Made by a program: the position numbers and the translations under genes | Shown: in pieces, positions 16,089-23,985 of the stretch | Position numbering within the stretch: the stretch's first letter is position 1 | How the letters are laid out: the number at the start of each line of letters is the position of its first letter | Notes under the pieces: generated by a model | Told to the model about the DNA's origin: nothing | Database searches by the model: none | Seen by the model: the letters and a program-made list of their open reading frames with translations, nothing else | From: Acetobacter nitrogenifigens DSM 23921 = NBRC 105050 | Lineage (GTDB): Bacteria > Pseudomonadota > Alphaproteobacteria > Acetobacterales > Acetobacteraceae | DNA: 64,000 nucleotides | Direction: 5' to 3' | NCBI RefSeq assembly: GCF_000429165.1 | Contig: NZ_AUBI01000004.1 | Span: 310,001 to 374,000, forward strand

Positions 16089-16327
16089 CAGGGCGGCGTA
16101 CACTGCCCGGCTTCGCGTCGCGCCCCGCCGACCCGGAGCGCTGGGTCAGGGCGCCGGACAAGCCTCCGGCTGCCAACCGCTTCACCGCCCGGCTGACCAT
16201 CGACGTCACGCCGGCGCTGCGCGCGCGGCTCAAGGTCGCGGCATTCCAACGCGGCATGACGGTCGCCGACATGCTGCGCGCGCTGCTGGCTCGTGAGTTC
16301 CCCGATAACCCTGGAGACGTGCCATGA
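16085..16327 (+). CDS. Ribbon-helix-helix protein, possible ParG-like partner
   Basis: 80 residues. The C-terminal half (FTARLTIDVTPALRARLKVAAFQRGMTVADMLRALLARE) is a ribbon-helix-helix: one beta strand and two helices. The basic N-terminal 30 residues look flexible. Size and layout match ParG, the centromere-binding partner of ParF, and plasmid RHH repressors. Between it and parA lies the methyltransferase gene, which is unusual for a parFG pair. The gene overlaps both neighbours by 4 nt. Confidence 0.75.
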   Translation: MTGRRTLPGFASRPADPERWVRAPDKPPAANRFTARLTIDVTPALRARLKVAAFQRGMTVADMLRALLAREFPDNPGDVP

Positions 16328-16824
16328 ACGGACGACTTCCTGCGCCGCCGCACCGGCGTGCGGCGTCGCTCACCCATGTCGAATTGACCTGGATCGAGAA
16401 GCGTATCGAGCACTGGCTGCGCTTCGGCCACCGCGCCGACGAGCAGATCCTTGATGGTGGTCGGCGCATTTCCAGCTTCGCGCCGGGCAGCATCTTTGCC
16501 TTCGTCCGCTGGGCGTCGGACGATCTGGGAACCACGGTCTCGCGCGTGGACATCGTGCGGGCGGTGGAGGCTGGAAGCCCGTTCCAGACCCTGCCCTTCG
16601 TGCGTCCGGGCGGCGAAATCCTGCTGCGTGTCGATAGCTGGCCGAGGGTCGAGCGTGTGCTCCGGGCGATCAACGCCATTGAGGCGCTGGGTATCGACCC
16701 GGCGGATGCGGCGCCCGAATACTGGCGGCATCTGCACCATCGCATCACTGCCGGACATGAGCCCCGCAATTACACGCGCGAGCAGCACACGGCCTGGCTC
16801 AAGCGGCGACAGGTGACGTCATGA
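16324..16824 (+). CDS. DUF2840 domain protein
   Basis: 166 residues. LTHVELTWIEKRIEHWLRFG, FAPGSIFAFVRWASDDLGT and YWRHLHHRITAGHEPRNYT are typical of DUF2840, known only from alphaproteobacterial conjugative elements, where it directly precedes traF as here. No catalytic motif, signal peptide or membrane segment is visible. A role linked to pilus or relaxosome formation is only inferred from the neighbourhood. Confidence 0.85.
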   Translation: MNGRLPAPPHRRAASLTHVELTWIEKRIEHWLRFGHRADEQILDGGRRISSFAPGSIFAFVRWASDDLGTTVSRVDIVRAVEAGSPFQTLPFVRPGGEILLRVDSWPRVERVLRAINAIEALGIDPADAAPEYWRHLHHRITAGHEPRNYTREQHTAWLKRRQVTS

Positions 16825-17378
16825 CCCGGCGTGGCTGGTTCTTCGCCACCTATTTCGCGGTGCTCGGCGTGGGCATTTCACTGGCCGTGCATCCTATGCC
16901 CCGGCTGATCTGGAACGAAACGGCGAGCGTGCCCATCGGGCTTTATCGGCTGCACACGGACCTTTCGCCGCATGTCGGCGATCTGGTCGCTCTCCGTCTG
17001 CCCGGTCGCGCGGCGATGCTGCTGGCGACGCGCGGCTACCTCCCTCTCGGCGTGCCGCTGCTCAAGCCTATAGCAGCTCTCACGGGACAGTCCGTTTGCC
17101 GTACCGGCGCGCACATCACCATCGACGGAAAATTCGCTGGCGACGCGCAATCCGTCGATCACCGTGGCCGTCCGCTGCCGATCTGGCAGGGCTGCCGCCG
17201 TCTCGATTCCGGCCAGGTCTTCGTCATGAACCCGGTCGAGCCACACAGTCTCGATGGTCGATATTTCGGCGCGCTGCCGTTCTCAACCGTCATCGGCCGC
17301 GCGACCCCTCTCTGGCTTCCAGCACAGAGCGGACGGGCCGTCCCGTCGTCCTCCAATCCATCCGCGAAAGAGCAATGA
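16821..17378 (+). CDS. traF: Conjugative peptidase TraF (S26 family)
   Basis: 185 residues. An N-terminal membrane segment (residues 5-25) is followed by NETASVPIGLYR, which holds the catalytic Ser of signal-peptidase-like TraF. PLLKPIAALTGQSVC carries the general-base Lys, and VMNPVEPHSLDGRYFGALP is the C-terminal family motif. In RP4-type systems TraF processes and cyclises the TrbC pilin; trbC is at 27561. It overlaps DUF2840 by 4 nt. Confidence 0.9.
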   Translation: MTRRGWFFATYFAVLGVGISLAVHPMPRLIWNETASVPIGLYRLHTDLSPHVGDLVALRLPGRAAMLLATRGYLPLGVPLLKPIAALTGQSVCRTGAHITIDGKFAGDAQSVDHRGRPLPIWQGCRRLDSGQVFVMNPVEPHSLDGRYFGALPFSTVIGRATPLWLPAQSGRAVPSSSNPSAKEQ

Positions 17379-17379
17379 G

Positions 17380-17718
17380 ATGGCACAGATCGGTCTTTTC
17401 ACCCGCACCAAAGCCGGCTTTGCCGGGCGCATTCGCACCCTCACTGTGGCGCAGGATCTTATCCTCGTTCCGGCCGATTATTCCGACGCTGAACATGCGC
17501 CGGATTATCGCGTCCATCTCACCGATGCCGATGGCCCGGAGGTCGGCGCAGGCTGGAAACGGACCGGCGAGAGGGCCGGTGAATACGTCGCCATAGCACT
17601 CGACGATCCCGCCTTTGCGCAGCCGATCCGGGCGAATCTCTTCCGTGCCGGCGATGATCGCGCGGTCTGGGTGCTGAACTGGACGCGCCCGTCAAAGCGT
17701 GTGGGCCGGGGGGATTGA
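17380..17718 (+). CDS. DUF736 family protein (second, diverged copy)
   Basis: 112 residues from ATG 17380, 2 nt after the traF stop. MAQIGLFTRTKAGFAGRI and YVAIALDDPAFAQPIRANLF, then WVLNWTRP match DUF736 but are well diverged from the copy at 10556. Two DUF736 copies, one in the early-type region and one beside traF/rlxS, are common in these elements and may have separate roles. Function unknown. Confidence 0.85.
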   Translation: MAQIGLFTRTKAGFAGRIRTLTVAQDLILVPADYSDAEHAPDYRVHLTDADGPEVGAGWKRTGERAGEYVAIALDDPAFAQPIRANLFRAGDDRAVWVLNWTRPSKRVGRGD

Positions 17719-17722
17719 GACG

Positions 17723-18394
17723 ATGCGACGTGCGTTCTTCCTCGCCGTCGGTATCATTGCGATCGGCGTATCGGCTGCCGCTCGCCAGACACGAGCGGCA
17801 TCGGTTTCGACTCTCGCGGGCACCGATCCTTTTGCTGCCCAGATCGCTGAGGCGGTCCGCCGTTTCGACGTTCCAACCGCCTGGATACGGGCGGTGCTGA
17901 GCGCCGAGAGCGGTGGCGACACCGGCGCGATTTCGTCGAAAAGCGCGCTCGGACTCATGCAGATTATGCCCGCGACCTGGGCCGACCTGCGTGTCCGCTA
18001 TGGATTGGGCAGCGATCCGTTCGATGTGCATGACAACATTCTCGCGGGTGCTGCGTACCTGCGCGAGATGCACGATCGCTACGGCTCACCGGGGTTTCTC
18101 GCAGCCTATAATGCCGGACCGGGACGCTACGAGGACTTCCGCGATCGGCATCGTCCGCTGCCGCCCGAAACGCTCGCCTATGTCGCCGGTCTTCTGCCTC
18201 TTCTCGGCCAGAACGGTGACGCAATACCCCTTCCGGCGGCGCGTCCCGATCCCCTGGCATGGAGGCGCGCGCCGATCTTTATCGCACTCGTGAACGATGC
18301 GTCTGCCAACATCACCGCACGCGATCTGTCGTCCGTCGCGCCGCACTCCGCTGGCCTGTTCGTGACGGTTTCTGACAGGGAGCCGGCACCATGA
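17723..18394 (+). CDS. Lytic transglycosylase (SLT family)
   Basis: 223 residues. A signal peptide (MRRAFFLAVGIIAIGVSAAA) is followed by the SLT domain: IRAVLSAESGGDTGAIS with the catalytic Glu, GLMQIMPATW, NILAGAAYLREM and FLAAYNAGPGRYE. It would cut peptidoglycan locally to let the mating channel pass the cell wall. The C-terminal 70 residues are not conserved. It is the last overlapped gene before the relaxase and its leader region. Confidence 0.9.
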   Translation: MRRAFFLAVGIIAIGVSAAARQTRAASVSTLAGTDPFAAQIAEAVRRFDVPTAWIRAVLSAESGGDTGAISSKSALGLMQIMPATWADLRVRYGLGSDPFDVHDNILAGAAYLREMHDRYGSPGFLAAYNAGPGRYEDFRDRHRPLPPETLAYVAGLLPLLGQNGDAIPLPAARPDPLAWRRAPIFIALVNDASANITARDLSSVAPHSAGLFVTVSDREPAP

Positions 18395-18688
18395 CCATGC
18401 CGAATCCGCCTCTCCTTGCCGCCCATTCGCAGCCGGTCGCAGATCAGCGCATCATCGTGGTCCGGCGTGGTCCAGCGTTTCTCATGAGAGATCGTAGCAG
18501 GGATCAGGGGGCGCACCGGGTCTGGGCAAAGGAGAGGCGAGATAAAAGGGCGCACATTGCGCCTCGGTTGGGGTGTTGGTTTTCCTGCGCTTTTTCCTTT
18601 CCTACACAACGTTTCTCCCTATCTAGCAATGTTCGCCGACCCTGCTTTTCCTTGTTGCACCTGCCTTTTTCGCACATTGGGGGCACCA
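18395..18688. other. Relaxase leader; candidate oriT region
   Basis: A 294-nt gap directly before rlxS, breaking an otherwise tightly overlapped gene chain. It contains a perfect short hairpin GGCGCA / TGCGCC (18549-18563) and a C/T-rich stretch (18580-18640), with the word CGCACATTG occurring twice (18551 and 18671). Relaxase genes of this family usually carry oriT just upstream, so the nic site is most likely here. The exact site cannot be read from sequence alone. Confidence 0.4.
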
Positions 18689-20428
18689 ATGGCGCGCGAG
18701 GATGATTTTCAGCCCCGTCTGGGCCGCATCCGCTCGCCGCGCGCCCAGCGGCTCAAGCCCTTCGTCGCCCAGGCCCTCGCCTCGGCCCAGCGCGGCGGAG
18801 GCGGTGGGTTCCGATCGGGCCGCAGCGGCGGCGGTTCCCGCTCGCCCTTTGGGCGTGGCCGTGTCGCGGCAGCCAGGGCCAATCGCCTGCTGACCAGCCG
18901 TGCCCGCCGCGTGACCGTCAAGGCTCGTGTCGTGCGCCACAGCGGGCGCAAGGCGCCACTTGCCGCCCATTTGCGTTACCTCCGCCGGGAGGGTGTGACG
19001 AAGGACGGCGAGAAGGCGCGGCTTTTCGGTCCCTGCATCGACGATGCTGACCCGAAGGCGTTCGCCGAGCGCTGCGAGGACGACCGCCACCATTTCCGTT
19101 TCATCGTCTCGCCCGAAGACGCGCCCGACATGGCCGACCTCAAGGGCTATGCCCGCGAACTGGTCGGGCAGATGGAAAAAGACCTCGGCACGAAACTGGA
19201 CTGGGTGGGGCTGGATCACTGGAACACCCAGCATCCCCATGTCCATATCCTTGTGCGGGGCGTGGCCGAGGATGGCAGCGATCTCGTCATCTCCCGCGAT
19301 TACATCCGCGAGGGCCTGCGCGCCCGCGCCCAGGATCTCGTGACGCAGGAACTTGGGCTGCGTAATGACGTCGAAATCCATCGTGCCCTCGAACGTCAGG
19401 TCGACGCCGAGCACTGGACCCAGCTTGACCGGCAACTCGTCCGCGACGGGGGCCGCAACGGCATCATCGACATGGCGCCAGCGCCGGATCGGCAACCTGA
19501 CCCGTTTGAGGCTCTGAAGGTCGGGCGCCTGCGCCACCTGGAGGGGCTCGGTCTCGCCCATCAGGTCGGACAGGGACAATGGATGCTGGATGAGTCCGCC
19601 GAAGCGACGCTGCGCGAACTGGGCGAACGCGGCGACATCATCAAGCGTATCCACCGCTCCCTGACCGAGCGCGGCATCGAGCGAAGCACGTCGAACTATG
19701 TGCTGGCGGGTGAAAGCCTCGACGTCCCTGTCGTCGGTAGGCTGGTCGATCGGGGGCTGGACGACGAGCTGAAAGGCACGGCCTATGCCGTCATCGACGG
19801 TGTGGACGGTCGCACGCATCATATCCGTTTTCCCGATCTCGACGCGACCGGTGATGGCGGCATGGGATCGGTCGTGGAGCTTCGCGTCTTCGACGACAGG
19901 AAGGGGCAGCGTCGCGTCGCACTGGCTGTCCGCTCCGACCTGTCGATTGAGGATCAGGTGGCGGCGCGCGGGGCTACCTGGCTCGACCGGCAGGCAGTGG
20001 CGCGGGATCCGGCGATCCTAGGCCAGAGTGGCTTCGGCGCCGAGGTGCGCGAGGCGATGGAGCGGCGGGCCGAGCAACTGATTGAGCAGGGTCTTGCCGA
20101 GCGCCGGACGCAGGGGGTGGTCCTTGCGCGCAACCTGATCGGGACACTCAGGGACCGCGAGGTCCGGGACGTCGGAGAGCGGCTCGCCGGCGAGACAGGC
20201 CGGACGTTCAGCCAGTCTGCTTCGGGCGAGTATGTCTCCGGCACGTATCGTCAACGCATGACGTTGGCCTCCGGCCGCTATGCGATGATCGATGACGGGC
20301 TCCAGTTCCAGCTTGTGCCCTGGACACCCTCGCTGGAGAAGCAGCGTGAACGGCATGTGTCCGGGGTTGCGCGTGGCGATGGCGGGATTGACTGGAGCTT
20401 TACCCGCAACCGGGGGATCGGAATTTAG
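18689..20428 (+). CDS. rlxS: Relaxase with DUF3363 domain (RlxS/VirD2-like)
   Basis: 579 residues from ATG 18689. After a Gly/Arg-rich basic N-terminus come HLRYLRREGVTKDGEKA, HHFRFIVSPEDAPDM and WVGLDHWNTQHPHVHILVRG, the metal-binding histidine triad region of VirD2-type relaxases. The C-terminal two thirds is DUF3363. The enzyme would nick oriT, stay bound to the 5' end, and guide the strand to TraG. Related relaxases (RlxS) serve ICEMlSymR7A. It is separated from traG by a 3.5-kb cargo insertion. Confidence 0.92.
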   Translation: MAREDDFQPRLGRIRSPRAQRLKPFVAQALASAQRGGGGGFRSGRSGGGSRSPFGRGRVAAARANRLLTSRARRVTVKARVVRHSGRKAPLAAHLRYLRREGVTKDGEKARLFGPCIDDADPKAFAERCEDDRHHFRFIVSPEDAPDMADLKGYARELVGQMEKDLGTKLDWVGLDHWNTQHPHVHILVRGVAEDGSDLVISRDYIREGLRARAQDLVTQELGLRNDVEIHRALERQVDAEHWTQLDRQLVRDGGRNGIIDMAPAPDRQPDPFEALKVGRLRHLEGLGLAHQVGQGQWMLDESAEATLRELGERGDIIKRIHRSLTERGIERSTSNYVLAGESLDVPVVGRLVDRGLDDELKGTAYAVIDGVDGRTHHIRFPDLDATGDGGMGSVVELRVFDDRKGQRRVALAVRSDLSIEDQVAARGATWLDRQAVARDPAILGQSGFGAEVREAMERRAEQLIEQGLAERRTQGVVLARNLIGTLRDREVRDVGERLAGETGRTFSQSASGEYVSGTYRQRMTLASGRYAMIDDGLQFQLVPWTPSLEKQRERHVSGVARGDGGIDWSFTRNRGIGI

Positions 20429-20886
20429 TCATCGCGCGGTCTTTTTACGTTACCCGTCTTCAGGATGCATCGACCTCTGATCGCGGTGTGATCCCCTGTA
20501 TTGGATGCTCAATGATAATCGAGGGGTGCTGGCTGATGACAGTTCTCCGGGAGCCAGACCCATCGACGTTCCCTTTGCAGCGTAAGGATTGGTCTCGTCC
20601 GCGCTCGCCCACGCCCACGCTCTAAAATCGCCTATTCGCGGGCAGGAAAAAAATGCCGGGGTAGGGGTGGTGTGGGCCGAGCACCAACGAACACCCACGA
20701 GCATCGCGATCACAGAGCACCGCGATCACCGCAATTTCCATCTATCCATCTGTGTTAACTTATTAAATAAAAATCTCCAACGCCGATTTGAAGAGCGAGT
20801 TGACAACATATCGGGTATCTCAATATACGAGTTGTCGTGTAGTGGCACTCTGACGATTGAGTGGCGCCATCTAAGTCATTGAAAAA
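20429..20886. other. Gene-free, AT-richer stretch after rlxS
   Basis: No convincing gene. It contains a 15-nt sequence starting GAGCATCGCG repeated after 16 nt (20699 and 20715, one mismatch) and a marked fall in GC after about 20730. This is the left edge of the cargo insertion between rlxS and traG. Confidence 0.5.
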
Positions 20887-20916
20887 TATGGATTAATGAT
20901 CCATACTTCATGAAGT
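20887..20916. promoter_or_regulatory. Two adjoining palindromes before the 219-aa gene
   Basis: TATGGAT (20887-20893) / ATCCATA (20899-20905) form a 7-bp inverted repeat with a 5-nt centre. It abuts the perfect 12-nt palindrome ACTTCATGAAGT (20905-20916). They lie 110-140 nt before the 219-aa gene and look like an operator/promoter region. Confidence 0.5.
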
Positions 20917-21025
20917 CAAATAAATCTGCGGTGCGGCTTCCATCCCCGACGCTCAGCAGACAGCCAAACGGCGATTGACTAGGCCGGCGTCCACACCCGG
21001 TCACCCCTGAATTCTGGAGGACCTC

Positions 21026-21685
21026 ATGGTTGAGATCAATTTGGCAGCGATGCCCGCGGTGAAGAAGCCTCGTAAGAAGATTGCACAACGGCAAATGGAA
21101 CTACGCCAGCGGTTGTGGCCCAACATCACTGAGAGCTACATCTGGCGTCGCCAGCACCATAATGGCTTCACTACAATTCCACGAACGATGCCGCTAATCC
21201 TCTCGATTATGGACGACCTCGCCGGAACCCCGGTTGCCATGGCATATCTTGAATTGTGGGGGCGTGCTTTCGACGAAGGATTTGTCACTTTATCGAAGCC
21301 AAAAGAGATAGCATTCCATGCCGGCTTTGACGGCCAGAGGGGCGAACGAACCTGGCGTTCGAAGATGAAAGCACTGGATGACCTGGGTTTCATAGAGGTG
21401 GCTGGCGGGCCATCCGGTGCGATGAGCTACGCGCTGATCTTAAATCCTTATCTTGTTATTCGTAAATTGCATGAACAGGGGACCGCGGGTCTTCGTGAAG
21501 ACAAATACAACGCGCTCATGGAGCGGGCCGGCGAAATCGGGGCGGATGACTTCGATTTGCCCGATCCCTGGGCGGAGCCACCTTCGTCGTTGCAGCCCTC
21601 GCCTTCTCTTGGGCAGGCTGTTGAGGCCAGTTCCGCACCCGCAGAAAATCTGGCGGTAAAGAATCCGGTTGAAGCGCATTTATGA
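21026..21685 (+). CDS. Hypothetical protein, possible winged-helix DNA-binding
   Basis: 219 residues with a strong TGGAGG ribosome binding site. The N-terminus is basic (KKPRKKIAQRQMELRQRLWP). The middle (GFTTIPRTMPLILSIMDDLAG, YLELWGRAFDEGFVTL, EIAFHAGF, RTWRSKMKALDDLGFIEV) reads like a winged helix with a recognition helix around residues 105-125. Proteins with the same GFTTIPRTMPL segment occur on other mobile elements, unassigned as far as I know. Regulation or replication control is possible. It stands alone behind its own palindromic operator-like region. Confidence 0.65.
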   Translation: MVEINLAAMPAVKKPRKKIAQRQMELRQRLWPNITESYIWRRQHHNGFTTIPRTMPLILSIMDDLAGTPVAMAYLELWGRAFDEGFVTLSKPKEIAFHAGFDGQRGERTWRSKMKALDDLGFIEVAGGPSGAMSYALILNPYLVIRKLHEQGTAGLREDKYNALMERAGEIGADDFDLPDPWAEPPSSLQPSPSLGQAVEASSAPAENLAVKNPVEAHL

Positions 21686-21760
21686 AGATTCAGGACGTCG
21701 CCATTTCTATCGGCTTGGTCCGATCTAATTATAGACCCAGACCAAGCCTAAATATGACGT

Positions 21761-22681
21761 TTATCGTGAGCCGAGGTCATTAAGAGACAGAAGCATAAAG
21801 CGCGGACGACTTTGTCCAACTTGAATTACGTTGAATTTTACCCTTGTTGGTTGATGCAGCCATTCTCGGTTCAAGACATCTGGGTCCTCGATATCCGGGC
21901 CTAGTCGACCACGTATAATTTCAGAACCATCCGATACGACAAATTCAAAATTTCGTCCTTGAGGCAGAAATCCTTGGAATTCTCCGAAATAAACTTCTTC
22001 ATTTTCTGAGATATTCTCTTGACGCAGCCTCTCTTCAGAAATTCTGATTTCATCAAGACTACTAAACTTAAAGTAGCTACCTCGAAATTCGAGCCCGCAC
22101 CATGCTCCTTTTTTGGAAACTATAGAAAGAAAATCCGCGACCTTACGTACCGCTCTTGGGTGAATTTCCTCTACAATGTCTAAAATATCGTCATCACTGC
22201 CTTTTGCTGAAACCCGCAGTAAATCTTTTATAATTTCAACGGCTTTCCCAACATTGGCGTCCTCTCTAAACAATTCACCTTGCGAGGGTGGTAGCTCCAT
22301 CTCAAAACCATAAGAACCGGTAGCCATACCAGTTATCATTAAAGGTGAACTTTCTTTGTCGGGTATGGGACCGGAATATTTTAAAGCTCCTTTAAGTCCT
22401 GCGACGACTGCGGAAAATGCATCTACAAAAGCTGAGGACGCGTTACCAGCAAAATCAGCAGAGATGGCACTACTTCCCCGTACTGGCTCTCCTCGAAAAG
22501 TTAGCGAGAGCTTCTCGGCCTCCTGGATATGATCCGGAAGTCTCTCCAATTCGAGATTAAGTTCTTTCAGTCGCGCCTCTAAGCCGAAGCGGTCAATTAC
22601 ATTCTCACTAGGAATTCTTCCGAGAATTTCCTCGACTTCCCCTATCTCAGATAAAAGAGAATCCTTTCTCCTGATAATCAT
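21761..22681 (-). CDS. Unknown protein, partner of the nucleotidyltransferase-like gene
   Basis: 306 residues. Residues 1-60 look like an antiparallel coiled coil (LLSEIGEVEEIL, LKELNLELERLPDH). A middle segment (LTFRGEPVRGSSAISADF, then MITGMATGSYGFEMELP) and a C-terminal beta-rich part (YFGEFQGFLPQGRNFEF, DIEDPDVLNREWLHQ PTRVKF) follow. I know no named function. The start codon overlaps the stop of the 180-aa gene by 4 nt, so the two are co-translated. The cassette has clearly lower GC and different codon use from the surrounding conjugation genes, a sign of separate acquisition. Confidence 0.65.
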   Translation of the reverse strand: MIIRRKDSLLSEIGEVEEILGRIPSENVIDRFGLEARLKELNLELERLPDHIQEAEKLSLTFRGEPVRGSSAISADFAGNASSAFVDAFSAVVAGLKGALKYSGPIPDKESSPLMITGMATGSYGFEMELPPSQGELFREDANVGKAVEIIKDLLRVSAKGSDDDILDIVEEIHPRAVRKVADFLSIVSKKGAWCGLEFRGSYFKFSSLDEIRISEERLRQENISENEEVYFGEFQGFLPQGRNFEFVVSDGSEIIRGRLGPDIEDPDVLNREWLHQPTRVKFNVIQVGQSRPRFMLLSLNDLGSR

Positions 22682-23220
22682 GACTGAAACCCCGCGCCTA
22701 TCTTGGCCGCTAAGAGACCTGCAGCATGTGTGTCGTCAGTGGGTGCTAAATCAACCTCTACATAACCTTTCCACATTCCATCACGACGATGGGACCATAG
22801 ACTGTACCAATAGCACACATCACGGATATCAACGTGAGGGAGAATCCTTACGATGTGATCAACCTTGTAGGTAGTCTTCACCCGCTTACGATCAAGATAT
22901 GGTTGCAGGGTTGGTAAGAACGACACCTGAGTCTGACCCGCAGGCAAAAAGGCGTAAGTCACAACGTCCACGTCATTTGGAGACCGAGCTTCTACATCCT
23001 CTATGTGCTCAAGAAAACTCCCGTCGATCCACTGGAAGCCTTGGGTTACTCCAATTGAATGTAGGCCAGCGCGCAAGTCGATTAATCCTCGAAGGATCAC
23101 CGAGCGATCGGCGCTCAAACAAAACCGATCCACGAAATCAATTAATGAAACTCTATAGGGTGAGCGGTCTTTTCCCCTTGGATCTGCACCAGGTCTAATT
23201 GGTGGCACAACACCGGCCAT
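22678..23220 (-). CDS. Nucleotidyltransferase-like protein (DUF6932-type)
   Basis: 180 residues from ATG 23220; an in-frame GTG at 23250 would add 10. The motif QWIDGSFLEHIE, then PNDVDVVTY has the GS...DxD arrangement of minimal nucleotidyltransferases; a possible third acidic residue is in YKVDHIV. RSPYRVSLIDFVDRF at the N-terminus is, to my memory, typical of DUF6932 proteins. It is the first gene of a two-gene unit with the 306-aa protein. NTase-like proteins of this size act in MNT-type toxin-antitoxin pairs and other conflict systems, but no such role is shown for this pair. Confidence 0.65.
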   Translation of the reverse strand: MAGVVPPIRPGADPRGKDRSPYRVSLIDFVDRFCLSADRSVILRGLIDLRAGLHSIGVTQGFQWIDGSFLEHIEDVEARSPNDVDVVTYAFLPAGQTQVSFLPTLQPYLDRKRVKTTYKVDHIVRILPHVDIRDVCYWYSLWSHRRDGMWKGYVEVDLAPTDDTHAAGLLAAKIGAGFQS

Positions 23221-23250
23221 GTTCCATTCTGGTATAGACAACGCAAACAC

Positions 23251-23985
23251 CTATATATACTTGTTTTAATCATATACTTATTTAATTCTATTTAAGCATG
23301 ATTTCAGATTTCCTGGCAAGAGAGCTTCCTCCGGATCTTCGATACGCAATTTCACGAAAATGTTATATTTGCCCGTCTGGCGGCTGTTGCTGCGGCATGC
23401 CTGGCCAAAGCAGCTTTCAATATCTTGGGCTCGGTTATAGATGACGATGCTGACAATTGGTCGGTGTTTACTGTGCTGAGTTCGGTGGTGATAACAGAGT
23501 GGAAAAGAAGGTCGTCTTCTGCATCAGCTTCTTACGTTGGAATTTATGCCGCCGAGATAGTGAGTGACATAAATATTCATAAATAATAGAGAAACACACG
23601 CCCATATCTGTATTATATTGCCGTTTTCTGTGTTAGAAAAAGTATTCCGGGTATTTAAGGTCCAGCTATCCGATCACTATACGGAAAGAAGTTTGGTACC
23701 CAGTATGTCATAGGTGAGTGCATAACTGACCTTACAGATAGTCGCGCCATTGACCTTCTGCGCTTCCTCATCTTGATGTCGTCAGGCCACGCGGCTGAAA
23801 CTCCTGACCATCTCTCGACTCCTGATATGCATTGCATGTGTACGATCGGATCGTGTGACCGTTTCACCGCACCATACAAGTATTTTTTCGCTCCTGACCG
23901 ACTGAGTACGATGGAGGCGACAAGGCGCTTGCTTCCGCTGAAATGCTGGCTGTCCGCTGCTTCCCCAAAGGATCGGAGATCGCTG
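23251..23985. other. AT-rich stretch with possible gene remnants before traG
   Basis: No intact gene. One frame between about 23305 and 23586 is open for roughly 90 codons without a usable start and ends in a stop. The traG frame is also open upstream from about 23660 and reads SLYGKKFGTQYVIGECIT, which looks protein-like but unrelated to TraG. These look like ends of genes cut when the cargo inserted between rlxS and traG. The traG promoter must lie here too. Confidence 0.4.

Noticed and set aside
18391..18705. 104-codon open frame overlapping the end of the transglycosylase gene and the relaxase start
   Set aside because: It starts with a 4-nt overlap, but the translation is low-quality (no domain, Cys/Phe/Arg-rich) and it covers the region expected to hold oriT.
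20699..20729. 15-nt sequence repeated in tandem with a 16-nt period, considered as iterons or a CRISPR-like repeat
   Set aside because: Only two units with one mismatch, and the copies are separated by a single base, so there is no spacer; the oriV candidate is elsewhere.
23251..23772. Search for a third gene of the NTase cassette or a transposase remnant
   Set aside because: Open stretches lack starts, ribosome binding sites and recognisable motifs; recorded only as possible remnants.
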